Origin: Dinoroseobacter sp042096155 | Lineage (GTDB): Bacteria > Pseudomonadota > Alphaproteobacteria > Rhodobacterales > Rhodobacteraceae | Length of the DNA stretch: 26,754 nt | NCBI GenBank assembly: GCA_042096155.1 | Contig: JBELMC010000036.1 | Location: 1-26,754 of the forward strand | Direction: 5' to 3' | In this document: positions 15,830-23,527 of the stretch, piece by piece | Layout: every line of letters begins with the position of its first letter | How positions within the stretch are numbered: position 1 is the first letter of the stretch | Program-made: the position numbers and the translations under genes | Notes under the pieces: generated by a model | The model's database searches: none | The model's input: only the letters and a program-made list of their open reading frames with translations | What the model was told of the DNA's origin: nothing

Positions 15830-15868
15830 GAAGCTACATGCCGTAACTCCACGCGCCCTTAACAGCGC

Positions 15869-16075
15869 CTAGCGGGCCAATATGGCGGTTTGAACGGCAA
15901 GCCATTGCTTGATCTCAGCCTCTGTGGCGCCGCTCATGGTGGCGCGGTCAGCGGGCTCTAAGACTTCGGTCGCGGGGTCAAAAACTCTGACCGACTTGCC
16001 GCTGTCTGGTCGCACCCAAAGCGCGCACACCTGATTGTTTTCATCCCGCTCAGCGAAATAGGTTGCCCTCAGCAT
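15869..16075 (-). CDS. Small hypothetical protein, 68 residues
   Basis: I do not recognise this protein. The start at 16075 is preferred over longer readings because GGGGAG stands about 7 bases upstream. The product (MLRATYFAERDENNQ to the end TAILAR) begins with a beta-rich half and ends with a short helix. The tail pattern of acidic residues and EIKQWLAVQ could be a small soluble domain. It is convergent with the phn operon, and its base composition is like its surroundings. Expression is not certain. Confidence 0.5.
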   Translation of the reverse strand: MLRATYFAERDENNQVCALWVRPDSGKSVRVFDPATEVLEPADRATMSGATEAEIKQWLAVQTAILAR

Positions 16076-16210
16076 CTCGCACTCCCCACAGTGTACCGAT
16101 TCTATGACACTACCTCTGACTTTTGTTTCTGACAATCGGGTGCGGCGCGGCGACAAAGCTCATCGGCTGGTTGCTGCTTTTCGCACCCGGACATTGGCAA
16201 AATAATAGTC

Positions 16211-16239
16211 CTGTCATGCTGCGGTTGCAGAGCCGTTGC
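16211..16239 (+). promoter_or_regulatory. Degenerate PHO-box-like repeats before the phnM pseudogene
   Basis: CTGTCAT (16211-16217) matches the PHO half-site perfectly and is followed at exact 11-base steps by CGGTTGC and CCGTTGC, which keep only the GT core and flanking C. It stands 73-101 bases before the broken phnM paralogue. It may be the worn promoter of a former Pho-regulated gene. Confidence 0.3.
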
Positions 16240-16311
16240 ACAGGCGGAAATCGGAATGGTGCGACGCCCTTCCAAGACATCCCATCGACCCTAAAATCGC
16301 AAACGAGCTCC

Positions 16312-17055
16312 ATGGAAAAACTGCTTGAAAGATATGTGCAATCCACCACCGGTTTGACCTTGAAGGGGGGGTGGGTTTTGGGCCTTGATGGCCAACTTTC
16401 CGACGCGGCTTTGCACATGGACGCTGGGGTCATCTCTGAGACAGCTTCAGCCGCGGCGCAAGTGATTGACGTCTCGGACTGCTTGATCTTGCCGGGCATC
16501 ATAGACGCGCACGGAGACGGACATGAACACCACCTTCAGCCACGCGTGGGCGCTGATTTTCCTGAACGGGTTGCGTTGCGCAACGTCGATCTGGAACTGA
16601 TCGCAACCCGACGCAGCTCCAACGCGGTCGGCGCGACAATCGCAGAGTTTCCGCTGACGCTCGCGGCCGCGCAAACCGCGCGCGATCTTGGCAACCCCAT
16701 TGTGATGGGTGCGCCAAATGCCCTGCGCGGGCTCAGCACATCGGGGAATGTGTCCGCCTAAGAGCTGATTGAAGCCGGGCTCTGCGACGCTCTGGTCTCT
16801 GATTATGACTATCCCGCGCTGCTACACGCGCCCTTCAAACTGGCCCGAGAGGGGGTCTGCGATCTTGCATCGGCTTGGGGTCTTGTCTCTTCCAGTCCTG
16901 CTGCCGCGGTCGAACGACACGACCGCGGCAGACTGGCGCCCGGATTGCGCGGAGATTTCGTCGTGGTCCGGCAGGACGATCTTGGCAGACCTCATGTGGT
17001 CGCAAGTTTTGTCGGCAGCAACCTTGCCTTTACGGACCGCTCTTGGCGCCCATAA
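16312..17055 (+). pseudogene. Broken PhnM-like amidohydrolase with internal deletion and nonsense codon
   Basis: The frame from ATG 16312 begins as a PhnM-family protein (LPGIIDAHGD, then QPRVGADFP), reaches LRNVDLELIATRRSS and jumps directly to GATIAEFPLT and MGAPNALRG. The roughly 140-150 residues that should lie between, including the MDH block and the SHDD metal ligands, are deleted with the frame preserved. An in-frame TAA (16759-16761) follows SGNVSA. Beyond it the same frame continues with clear homology (ELIEAGLCDALVSDYDYPALL) to a natural-looking end at 17055. Without the metal ligands it cannot be an active hydrolase. It is a third PhnM relative in this window. Confidence 0.88.
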
Positions 17056-17211
17056 CGACACATAAAAATTTCGCCAAGCAGCTGAGCGGCGCCACAGCCA
17101 ACCTATGAATGGCAGCTCTGAGCCCAGTTTGACCAATGCTGCGATCCGAACTAACGGCTGCTTCTATGATTACCGAAAAAGTACTGCCCTCGTGGCAAGG
17201 ACATGGAAAGA

Positions 17212-17967
17212 CTAGTTACGAATCCCGCTCCGAACCGACCTCTGATTAAATCGGTCTTCAAAGAATTTCCTGAAAATCTCGTTTTCGGGATACTCTGCAG
17301 GGGCTTTCCAAACCGCGCCAAAGCGTCCAACAAGCCCTGCAATCCAATCAGCAGCCTGCATCGTTTGATAGCGGTGACTTTCAACTTGGAATGGTGGCTC
17401 AATCAGGCAGCGCCGCGGCTCAGCGGGGTTATACATCGCGATAGCAGATTCAGTAATCAAGGCAGCTCGCTGGTCGTGCTCATCGAGTGCCAGAATGAAA
17501 TTTTCATTTGGATTACAATCTTCTTCACAATGTTGGTTGAGGCGTTTGATCGCCTCTCTAAGCACATTGCGGTAGAGTTGGTTCGGGTTATGCTCTTCAG
17601 GGGCATGGGTTTTTGTACCGCCTACATGAAATAAAAACCCTCCTAGGCTATCGATTTTATTAAATAACCTGAACGTGAAACGGCGGAGTTCATGATACTT
17701 CGTAACATTGGCTACTGTATAGAGACTTGCGCCTTTCTTTTCCCAGACTGCTGGATGCTGTTCCGCCCGTTTTATTTCAAACGCAAGTAACTCCTGTTTG
17801 CGTTGGAAAAACCACGTCCCGAACCCCCGTACTTGGTCTATGGGCAGAGCAAACCCTGCCAAGCCAAAGACGGGGCTGTCATTGTGGTGTGGATCTGTTC
17901 AGCTGATGTATGGTCCAATGTGTCCAAATTCGTCCAAATACACTACGTAGGTCAAACACATCTCCAT
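17212..17967 (-). pseudogene. DUF3800-type protein gene interrupted by one stop codon
   Basis: Reading the minus strand from the ATG at 17967 (or 17961) gives YVVYLDEFGHIGPYIS, the acidic N-terminal motif of DUF3800 proteins. A TGA follows (17901-17899), then the same frame continues with NDSPVFGLAGFALP and about 215 further residues. The C-terminal family motifs FILALDEHD and QAADWIAGLVGRF are present. One CGA-to-TGA change would explain the break, since arginine fits the family there. DUF3800 proteins have an RNase-H-like fold and often lie in mobile or defence contexts; their function is unsettled. A shorter product could start at an internal TTG but would lack the first acidic motif. Confidence 0.75.
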
Positions 17968-17978
17968 AAGCACGAAAA

Positions 17979-18002
17979 CCCGCGCTTGCGCGCGGGTCTC
18001 GG
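17979..18002 (-). terminator. Hairpin with T-run on the minus strand
   Basis: On the minus strand, ACCCGCGC, a GCAA tetraloop and GCGCGGGT form an 8-bp GC-rich stem followed by TTT(C). It looks like an intrinsic terminator for leftward transcription entering from the right, just upstream of the DUF3800 gene. Confidence 0.55.
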
Positions 18003-18142
18003 AAAGAGGGCACAACAAGTTGGCGCCTCAGAGCGAAAATGAAGGTTGTACCACTCAAAGTCAAGCTCTTTGAAAGCAAGTGCGCAAAACCCCACAGTGA
18101 TCGCCAAATGGTAACCAATCATTAGCACAGTTGTACCCGACA

Positions 18143-18160
18143 TCAAAACCACGGTTTTGA
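18143..18160. repeat. Perfect 8-bp-arm palindrome in a gene-free stretch
   Basis: TCAAAACC-AC-GGTTTTGA is a perfect inverted repeat with a 2-base centre. It lies in the 276 bases between the DUF3800 relic and the TIM-barrel gene, where no gene is supported. It could be a protein-binding site or a leftover of a mobile element. Confidence 0.4.
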
Positions 18161-18194
18161 CCGCATCCCTAGCCGAAGCTGTTGCAACCGCAGC

Positions 18195-18219
18195 AAAAGG
18201 CAGCTTCGTCCCGCGAAGC
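18195..18219 (-). terminator. Candidate terminator after the TIM-barrel gene
   Basis: On the minus strand GCTTCG, a CGGGA loop and CGAAGC make a 6-bp stem followed by TGCCTTTT, 25 bases beyond the stop of the isomerase-like gene. It would end the three-gene leftward operon. Confidence 0.5.
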
Positions 18220-18243
18220 AGACATGCCTAACGTCTTTCCGGA

Positions 18244-19059
18244 TCATGTCGCCAGACCGAGGCCTTGCAGAAAGGCAAAGCCCTGCGGAATGTCCGACTT
18301 GCGGCGCAGTTCCAGAACAAGATGCGGCTGGGATGGGCATTCCGACAAGGCGCGGAACACCTCTTGCCAGTGGATCTCACCCTCGCCCGGGGCCCAGTGA
18401 CGGTCGGCGTGGCCGTCGAGGTCTTGCAGGTGAACATGGCGCAGCTGATCGCCCGCATCGCGGACGAAATAATCCACGGGCGGGGCGCCTGACATGCGGC
18501 GCGCCAGATGCGCATGGCCGGTGTCGATGGAGAGCGCGATGGCACTGCTCTCAAAGCTGTCGCGCATGGCGCGGCGGCTGGCTGGGTCCACGTCAAGGAT
18601 ATTCTCGATCACCAGTGTGATCCCCGCCGCCTCCGCCGCTTTGACGACGGGCAACATCACATCATGGATACGCGCCAGCTTGCTCTCCCAATAGTTCGGC
18701 TTGTTGAGCCGGTTCCACGCGTACCAACGGTTGAACGGCGAATGCAGCACCATCTGTCGTGCGCCCACCCGATCCGCGGCTTCCAGTGCTTTGAGAAAAC
18801 GGGCCGTGACAACGGGTCGGACCTCTGGATCCTTGTTGTCCATGTCGAGCCCCTCATAAGGCCCGTGCATCCCAAGACGCCCCGTGAACCCAACCAGAGC
18901 CTCTTTGGCGGCGCTGATGCGGTCCTCGAACGCAGTCGTCAAGTCCTCATGCGTGCTGAATCCTTGCAGCTCAAGATCTCGCTCTGCGTCAAAGAGCCAG
19001 TCGCGATGGTCCACGATTTCATGCGGTGCGAGGCAGGCACCTATCTTAAGCGGTGTCAT
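18244..19059 (-). CDS. Xylose-isomerase-like TIM-barrel protein (sugar-phosphate isomerase/epimerase family)
   Basis: The 271-residue protein has the metal-binding residues of the AP-endonuclease-2-like TIM barrel in order: E152 in LVIEN, D179 and H182 in SIDTGHAH, H208/H210 in RHVHLQDLDG and E250 in LVLEL. Members isomerise or epimerise sugars and sugar phosphates, or process other small polyols with a divalent metal. The ATG at 19059 is chosen because GGAGA precedes it; a longer reading to 19089 lacks such support. It starts inside the end of the MFS gene. In this operon a ribose-phosphate-like substrate is plausible but unproven. Confidence 0.85.
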   Translation of the reverse strand: MTPLKIGACLAPHEIVDHRDWLFDAERDLELQGFSTHEDLTTAFEDRISAAKEALVGFTGRLGMHGPYEGLDMDNKDPEVRPVVTARFLKALEAADRVGARQMVLHSPFNRWYAWNRLNKPNYWESKLARIHDVMLPVVKAAEAAGITLVIENILDVDPASRRAMRDSFESSAIALSIDTGHAHLARRMSGAPPVDYFVRDAGDQLRHVHLQDLDGHADRHWAPGEGEIHWQEVFRALSECPSQPHLVLELRRKSDIPQGFAFLQGLGLAT

Positions 19060-20260
19060 GGGAAGGTCTCCTTTGGGTTTTGCGCGCATCGGGGATTAAA
19101 AATGAAAACAAGATGGCCGCGCCAAGGATCGCAGTCATGGCGGCAAAGCTGATCCAGCCACCAAATTCCTGCGTGAGGTAGGCGAAGGCAAACGGGGCCG
19201 AGGCGTTCGCGGCCATCGATGCGGAATTGATCCACCCAAGGCGCGCGCCGTAGCCTTTGTGGCCGAACAACGCGAGCGGAAGCGTGCCGCGTGCGATCGT
19301 TTTGATCCCGTCGCCCATGCCATAAAGCGCCGCGGCCAGAATGATGCCTGGCACGGTAAATCCCACAGCTAGGATCGTTAGGAAGCCCGCAAACATAAGT
19401 CCCAGCGCCAGAATATAGGTCACCAGCGGATAAAGATTTCGGCTGATCATAAGCTCCAGAAACCGACCCACAGTCTTGAATGGACCGATGACGGCGCCTG
19501 CAAGCGCGGCCAGTGCTGCCGTATGCCCAAGGTCTTGGACATTCGTGACCCAGAGCGTCATGACCGCGCCCATCAAATAGCCTGAAAACATGAAGGAGGT
19601 GACCATCCACAGCATGCCGCGTCTCCGGTCGCGGCCTGTCAGCTCGGGCCATTGATCGCCTGTCTCTGATTTCGACGCAGCGGGGTCGCTTTCAGGGCCG
19701 CTCAGGCTCCACCAATGCAGTGGAACGCAGACGACAAGGTAGGCAAGGCCCAGGATCAACCATGCGCTACGCCAGTCCACCGCGTCATGAAGCGCCAGCG
19801 TCAAAGGCCAAAAGATCGTAGAGGCGACACCGCCAAAGAGGGTGATGACCGTGATGCATCGCTGAGGGCTGACCCCAAGGTCCAGCCGCGCAATGGCCGC
19901 AAACGCCACCGGATAGAGCACGAACATCGCAGCGGCTTCGATGACGAGGATACTGAAGAAAAGGCTCACCCGTCCGTCGGCCAAGGCCAGTGTCATGGTG
20001 GCGAGCCCCGCCAGCAACGCACCGCCGGTCATGACGTAGCGCCCGCCAAAGCGGTCGGTCAAAATGCCCGCCACCGGGGACATGAACCCGCCCACGAAAA
20101 GCGCCAAGGACAAAACGCCGAAGATGCCTGACAAGGTCAGTCCCAGCGGTTCGGTCATTTTGGGCAAAAGGATCGTGTAGGCGTAATAGAGCACACCGTA
20201 ACCCATGATCTGGGTGATCCCGAGGCCAATTGCTGGCAGGTAGTCCCGGTTGAACGTCAT
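19046..20260 (-). CDS. Major facilitator superfamily transporter
   Basis: The 404-residue protein has 12 predicted membrane helices in two halves, separated by a hydrophilic loop near residues 185-205. The MFS loop motif is present after helix 2 (GILTDRFGGRYVMTGG, about 66-81). The overall pattern resembles monocarboxylate/oxalate-type (OFA/MCT-like) carriers, but the substrate cannot be told. The ATG at 20260 overlaps the stop of the PhnM-like gene by 4 bases, and its end overlaps the isomerase-like gene by 14, so the three are probably co-translated. It would import or export the compound handled by the two enzymes. Confidence 0.88.
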   Translation of the reverse strand: MTFNRDYLPAIGLGITQIMGYGVLYYAYTILLPKMTEPLGLTLSGIFGVLSLALFVGGFMSPVAGILTDRFGGRYVMTGGALLAGLATMTLALADGRVSLFFSILVIEAAAMFVLYPVAFAAIARLDLGVSPQRCITVITLFGGVASTIFWPLTLALHDAVDWRSAWLILGLAYLVVCVPLHWWSLSGPESDPAASKSETGDQWPELTGRDRRRGMLWMVTSFMFSGYLMGAVMTLWVTNVQDLGHTAALAALAGAVIGPFKTVGRFLELMISRNLYPLVTYILALGLMFAGFLTILAVGFTVPGIILAAALYGMGDGIKTIARGTLPLALFGHKGYGARLGWINSASMAANASAPFAFAYLTQEFGGWISFAAMTAILGAAILFSFLIPDARKTQRRPSHDTA

Positions 20261-21471
20261 ATAGCCAGCGGTATCCCGCGGTAGGCTGGGCGGCCCGCGA
20301 CCCACGTGCCTTGGATCGCCGGTGTCTGCCCTTTGGGCCAGTCAACAAGCACAAGATCTGCGCGTTTGCCGACGGCGATTTCTCCCCGGTCTCTCAACCC
20401 CATCGCCTTCGCTGGCCCCAAGCTGATCAATGACCACAACGCCAAGCGCTCTGCGCGCCTTTCGCGATCTAGGCGATCCACGGCCGCCAACATGGCGGGG
20501 TAGTAATAGTCAGAAGCCAGCACATCACACAGGCCCGCCTCAACCATGTCGCCTGCGCCGAGAGAGCCGATATGGCTGCCCCCGCGCACGGCGTTAGGGG
20601 AGCCGAAGATGATCAGATTACCATTCGCGCGGGCCTGTTCAACTGGACCCATCGTCATCGGAAACTCGGATACGGTGGCGCCGATCCGGTTGTAGAACAT
20701 CCGCGTCTGCGCCTGCGTATCATCATGGCTGAGCATCGGGATTCCCTTGGCCTGGGCCTTGGTAGCTAAGGTTTTCATCGTGTCGACAACGTCGGGACGT
20801 CGTTCCCAGACCTTATGCACCAAGGCTTTGTGTTTCTCGAAATCTAGCCCGGATCGTTCGGTGTGCTTGCGATAGCGCTTCGCAAAAAGTTCGGCGTCGC
20901 TGAGGTCCATCACTTGGAACTCTGGGCTGTGCTCAAAGGCGCGTTCCTGCATCACCGTGTCGGCGCTGCGCATTGCCATGGACAGGTGGTCATTGAACGC
21001 CAGCGACGGTTTCAGCGGCGCGTCCATCGCCCAATCGAGCGTCTCGAGCGCCTCGAAGGCGAAGGTTTCCCAGCGCAGCTGAAACCTGTTTTCCACCGTC
21101 AGGCGCGGCGCCAGATCGAGGATGGCTTGCATCATCGACCGCCCGCGTTCCACGCTTCTCAGACCCGGCTCGTAGCTGAGCGTGATCGAATGATAGCTCG
21201 TCGCGATACCATTGGCCGCGAGCTGGCGATCTGTCTCCAACACCGCCGTTTCCATCGGAAAGAAGACACCCGGTCGCGGCATCACCTGGCGCTCGAACGC
21301 ATCCCCATGCACGTCGATCAGAGCAGGCGCGAGGACCTTACCGCGCGCATCCATAACATCGCCTTGAACGGGGCCGCCAATCTCTACGATCGTGCCGCCG
21401 TCCATCGTGACAGTCGTGTCGGCAATCTCGCCGGGCAAATAAACCTCAGCCCCTACAAAAGTCTGGATCAC
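20257..21471 (-). CDS. Second PhnM-like amidohydrolase, divergent from the canonical copy
   Basis: The 404-residue protein has the PhnM-type metal motifs: H55-G-D57 followed by MPRPGVFFP, SHDD (248-251), SEFPMT (268-273), GSPNAVRGGSH and SDYYYP (320-325), and GEIAVGKRADLVLVDW. The MDHTPGQ block of true PhnM is replaced by FNDHLSMAM (159-167), keeping the D-H pair but not the rest, which points to a different substrate. GTG 21471 was chosen as start since GGAG lies 8 bases upstream. It is the first recognised gene of a three-gene operon with an MFS carrier and a TIM-barrel protein, behind a PHO-box-like site. It probably hydrolyses a phosphorylated or nucleotide-like intermediate; the substrate is unknown. 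Confidence 0.88.
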   Translation of the reverse strand: MIQTFVGAEVYLPGEIADTTVTMDGGTIVEIGGPVQGDVMDARGKVLAPALIDVHGDAFERQVMPRPGVFFPMETAVLETDRQLAANGIATSYHSITLSYEPGLRSVERGRSMMQAILDLAPRLTVENRFQLRWETFAFEALETLDWAMDAPLKPSLAFNDHLSMAMRSADTVMQERAFEHSPEFQVMDLSDAELFAKRYRKHTERSGLDFEKHKALVHKVWERRPDVVDTMKTLATKAQAKGIPMLSHDDTQAQTRMFYNRIGATVSEFPMTMGPVEQARANGNLIIFGSPNAVRGGSHIGSLGAGDMVEAGLCDVLASDYYYPAMLAAVDRLDRERRAERLALWSLISLGPAKAMGLRDRGEIAVGKRADLVLVDWPKGQTPAIQGTWVAGRPAYRGIPLAI

Positions 21472-21641
21472 ACCTGCTGCTCCCGAATGAGGTTCCAGCG
21501 CCAGGAGCCGCAATGATTATACCGGTGGAGGTTGTCGGATTTGTCCACAAAAAACAGCCCTGTTTTCAAAAGGTGCTTTTGGGGGTCGCCCTGCTTCTCG
21601 GGATTGACCCACAAGCGCCACTTGGGGAGGACCGTCAGCAT
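21468..21641 (-). CDS. Small ORF (57 residues) overlapping the start of the PhnM-like gene
   Basis: An unrecognised 57-residue frame (MLTVLPKWRLW to REQQV) whose TGA overlaps the GTG start of the PhnM-like gene by 4 bases. Its own ATG overlaps the end of a 17-codon frame (ATG 21689 to TGA 21636) that has an excellent ribosome-binding site, GAGGAG 5 bases upstream. The protein is basic, with four Trp and no clear fold. The chain of stop-start overlaps suggests a leader arrangement feeding ribosomes into the operon, but both frames could be chance. Confidence 0.35.
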   Translation of the reverse strand: MLTVLPKWRLWVNPEKQGDPQKHLLKTGLFFVDKSDNLHRYNHCGSWRWNLIREQQV

Positions 21642-21744
21642 GAGGGTCTCGCCTGCGCTGCGCTGGCCAGTACGGCGCATAGTCTCATGGCAACTCCTCT
21701 GGTCAAAATTAATACGAATGACCTGTCATCGGTAGACTGCCCAA

Positions 21745-21762
21745 GTGACGCACGCATGACAC
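21745..21762 (-). promoter_or_regulatory. PHO-box-like site upstream of the PhnM-like operon
   Basis: On the minus strand the sequence reads GTGTCAT, GCGT, GCGTCAC: two half-sites at the exact 11-base period of the PHO box. The first matches CTGTCAT at 6 of 7 bases, and the second keeps the GTCAC core. It lies 56 bases upstream of the GAGGAG ribosome-binding site. A TATTAAT sequence nearer the gene could be a -10, though the spacing is longer than usual. It suggests that the operon belongs to the phosphate-starvation regulon. Confidence 0.5.
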
Positions 21763-21833
21763 TTCCGTTTGCGTGTAAATTGCTTCGGCATCTTTATCCA
21801 TAGGCACAGAGCAAATGTCGCGCACCTAAGTGC

Positions 21834-22025
21834 TATGACAACGCAGCTGCTGAGACGCTCTGCAAAACACTCAAAGCTAAGCCGATCTGGTGGCATTCTT
21901 GGGTGAGCCGACGGAAGGCCGAGATAGCCATCTTTGAACACATCAATGGCTTTTACAATCCGCGCCACCGACACTCAACGCTCGGCTGGAAAAGCCCCGT
22001 CGCATTCGAAAGAAAAGTGGCCTAA
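21834..22025 (+). pseudogene. IS3-family transposase C-terminal fragment
   Basis: The frame reads YDNAAAETLCKTLKAK, then RRKAEIAIFEHINGFYNPRHRHSTLGWKSP and ends VAFERKVA, the C-terminal end of an IS3-type OrfB with its catalytic-glutamate region (AAAE). Everything before this is missing. It differs in type from the IS3 fragment near 2.1-2.4 kb. The following GGGACAGGTCCA (to 22063) has the terminal CA and GC-rich look of an IS3 right end. It marks the left border of the low-GC island. Confidence 0.82.
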
Positions 22026-22348
22026 ACGAGCACTGGCGGCGACACGAAAGCGGGACAGGTCCAAAAAGTTGAAGGATAAGACTGGAGTTGGTCTGCGGTT
22101 GCCCTATTGACTGGGATTAATTTTTTGCGCAACGTCAATTTGGCAGCAAAGTAAATCGGTAAAAAATTGCCCGTGAGTACACTTCGCACGAAAAAATTTG
22201 TTTCATCGACAGAATTTATCAGCGCGAAGGCGAGCTTAGATAATGTACAAGCGCTTTTTTTATTGAGCGATGGGGTGCAAAGGACATTGCAGAGTAAATT
22301 TACAAGTCCCATTCCAAGCAGAGAAATATTTTTTACGGAAGAGTCATT
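22026..22348. other. AT-rich intergenic region before ugd
   Basis: The first 38 bases are probably the right inverted repeat of the IS3 remnant. The remaining 285 bases drop sharply in GC, hold long T and A runs and show no recognisable gene. Frames on both strands here lack family motifs. It presumably contains the ugd promoter, though I cannot place it precisely. Confidence 0.5.
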
Positions 22349-23527
22349 TTGGACAAAAGTTATAAAATTGTCGTAGTCGGATTGGGATATGTTGGGCTTT
22401 CCAATGCTGTTCTTTTGGCGCAGCACAATGAAGTTATTGGGGTAGACTTATCCCAAGAACGGGTTATTGCCGTCAATGCGCGCAAGTCACCAGTCATTGA
22501 TGCCGAGCTTTCAGAATATATGAGCGAAAAGTATTTGAACTTATCGGCAAGTACTGACCTAAAATCCTCGCTCGTTGGTGCCGATTTCGTGATTGTGTCA
22601 ACGCCGACAAATTATGATGAAACGACTAATTTTTTCGATACATCTTCAGTTCAGGCTGTGATTGCTGAGATCGTTGAATGTGAGCCGGATGCGTGTATCA
22701 TTGTGAAGTCCACGATCCCTGTTGGATTTGTTGATGATATCAGAGAGCACTTGCAAACTGACGATGTAATTTTTTCACCAGAGTTCTTAAGAGAAGGACG
22801 TGCTCTTTTTGATAATCTAAATCCGAGTCGAATAGTCGTGGGTGAAAAATCGACGCGTGCAGAAACGTTTGCGAATTTGCTCGCACGAGGTGCTTTAAAA
22901 ACAGATATTGACGTGATATTCACCGGAACGCGGGAAGCAGAAGCAATTAAACTTTTTTCGAACACATTTTTAGCGATGCGGGTAGCATTTTTTAATGAGC
23001 TCGATAGTTATGCGCTGGCTGGTGACATGAGCAGCCGTGAGATTATTGATGGTGTGTCACTCGATCCACGTATTGGTGATCATTATAATAACCCATCATT
23101 TGGTTATGGTGGGTATTGTTTGCCGAAAGATACAAAGCAGTTGTTGGCAAATTACGACGCTGTTCCACAGAATATGATACGCGCAATCGTTGATGCCAAT
23201 TCAACCCGAAAGGATTTTTTGGCAGATTTTGTTATCAAAAAACAACCCCAAACTGTTGGTATCTATCGCCTCGTTATGAAGACGGAAAGTGATAATTTTC
23301 GGCATAGTTCAATCCAGGGCATTATGAAACGTATTAAAGAAAAGGGAATAAATGTCGTTGTTTATGAACCAGCTTTGGCTGCAGACACTTTTGACAATTC
23401 AACGGTATTATCGAATATTGAAGAGTTTAAAAGAGTATCCGATATAATCGTCGCCAATCGAATGACAGATGAGTTGGCCGATGTCGTTGGTAAAATATTC
23501 ACTAGAGATTTATTTCATGAAAATTAG
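22349..23527 (+). CDS. ugd: UDP-glucose 6-dehydrogenase
   Basis: The 392-residue protein matches the short bacterial Ugd type (about 388 residues). It has the NAD-binding GLGYVGLSNA (11-20), STPTNYD (84-90), KSTIPVGF (120-127), FSPEFLREG (142-150), the catalytic K201/N205 region KLFSNTFLAMRVAFFNELD and the catalytic cysteine C257 in GYGGYCLPKD. It oxidises UDP-glucose to UDP-glucuronate for capsule or exopolysaccharide. The start is TTG 22349 with GGAAGAG 7 bases upstream. Its GC content is much lower than the neighbours, indicating acquisition by transfer with the following galU relic, which it overlaps by 11 bases. Confidence 0.93.
   Translation: MDKSYKIVVVGLGYVGLSNAVLLAQHNEVIGVDLSQERVIAVNARKSPVIDAELSEYMSEKYLNLSASTDLKSSLVGADFVIVSTPTNYDETTNFFDTSSVQAVIAEIVECEPDACIIVKSTIPVGFVDDIREHLQTDDVIFSPEFLREGRALFDNLNPSRIVVGEKSTRAETFANLLARGALKTDIDVIFTGTREAEAIKLFSNTFLAMRVAFFNELDSYALAGDMSSREIIDGVSLDPRIGDHYNNPSFGYGGYCLPKDTKQLLANYDAVPQNMIRAIVDANSTRKDFLADFVIKKQPQTVGIYRLVMKTESDNFRHSSIQGIMKRIKEKGINVVVYEPALAADTFDNSTVLSNIEEFKRVSDIIVANRMTDELADVVGKIFTRDLFHEN

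Noticed and set aside
17952..18152. 66-codon minus-strand frame with one hydrophobic stretch
   Set aside because: It runs through a terminator-like hairpin and shows no clear ribosome-binding site or known family.
22022..22426. 134-codon minus-strand frame opposite the ugd start
   Set aside because: It overlaps the ugd N-terminus and the IS end, has no recognisable motif and is expected in AT-rich DNA with few stops on one strand.
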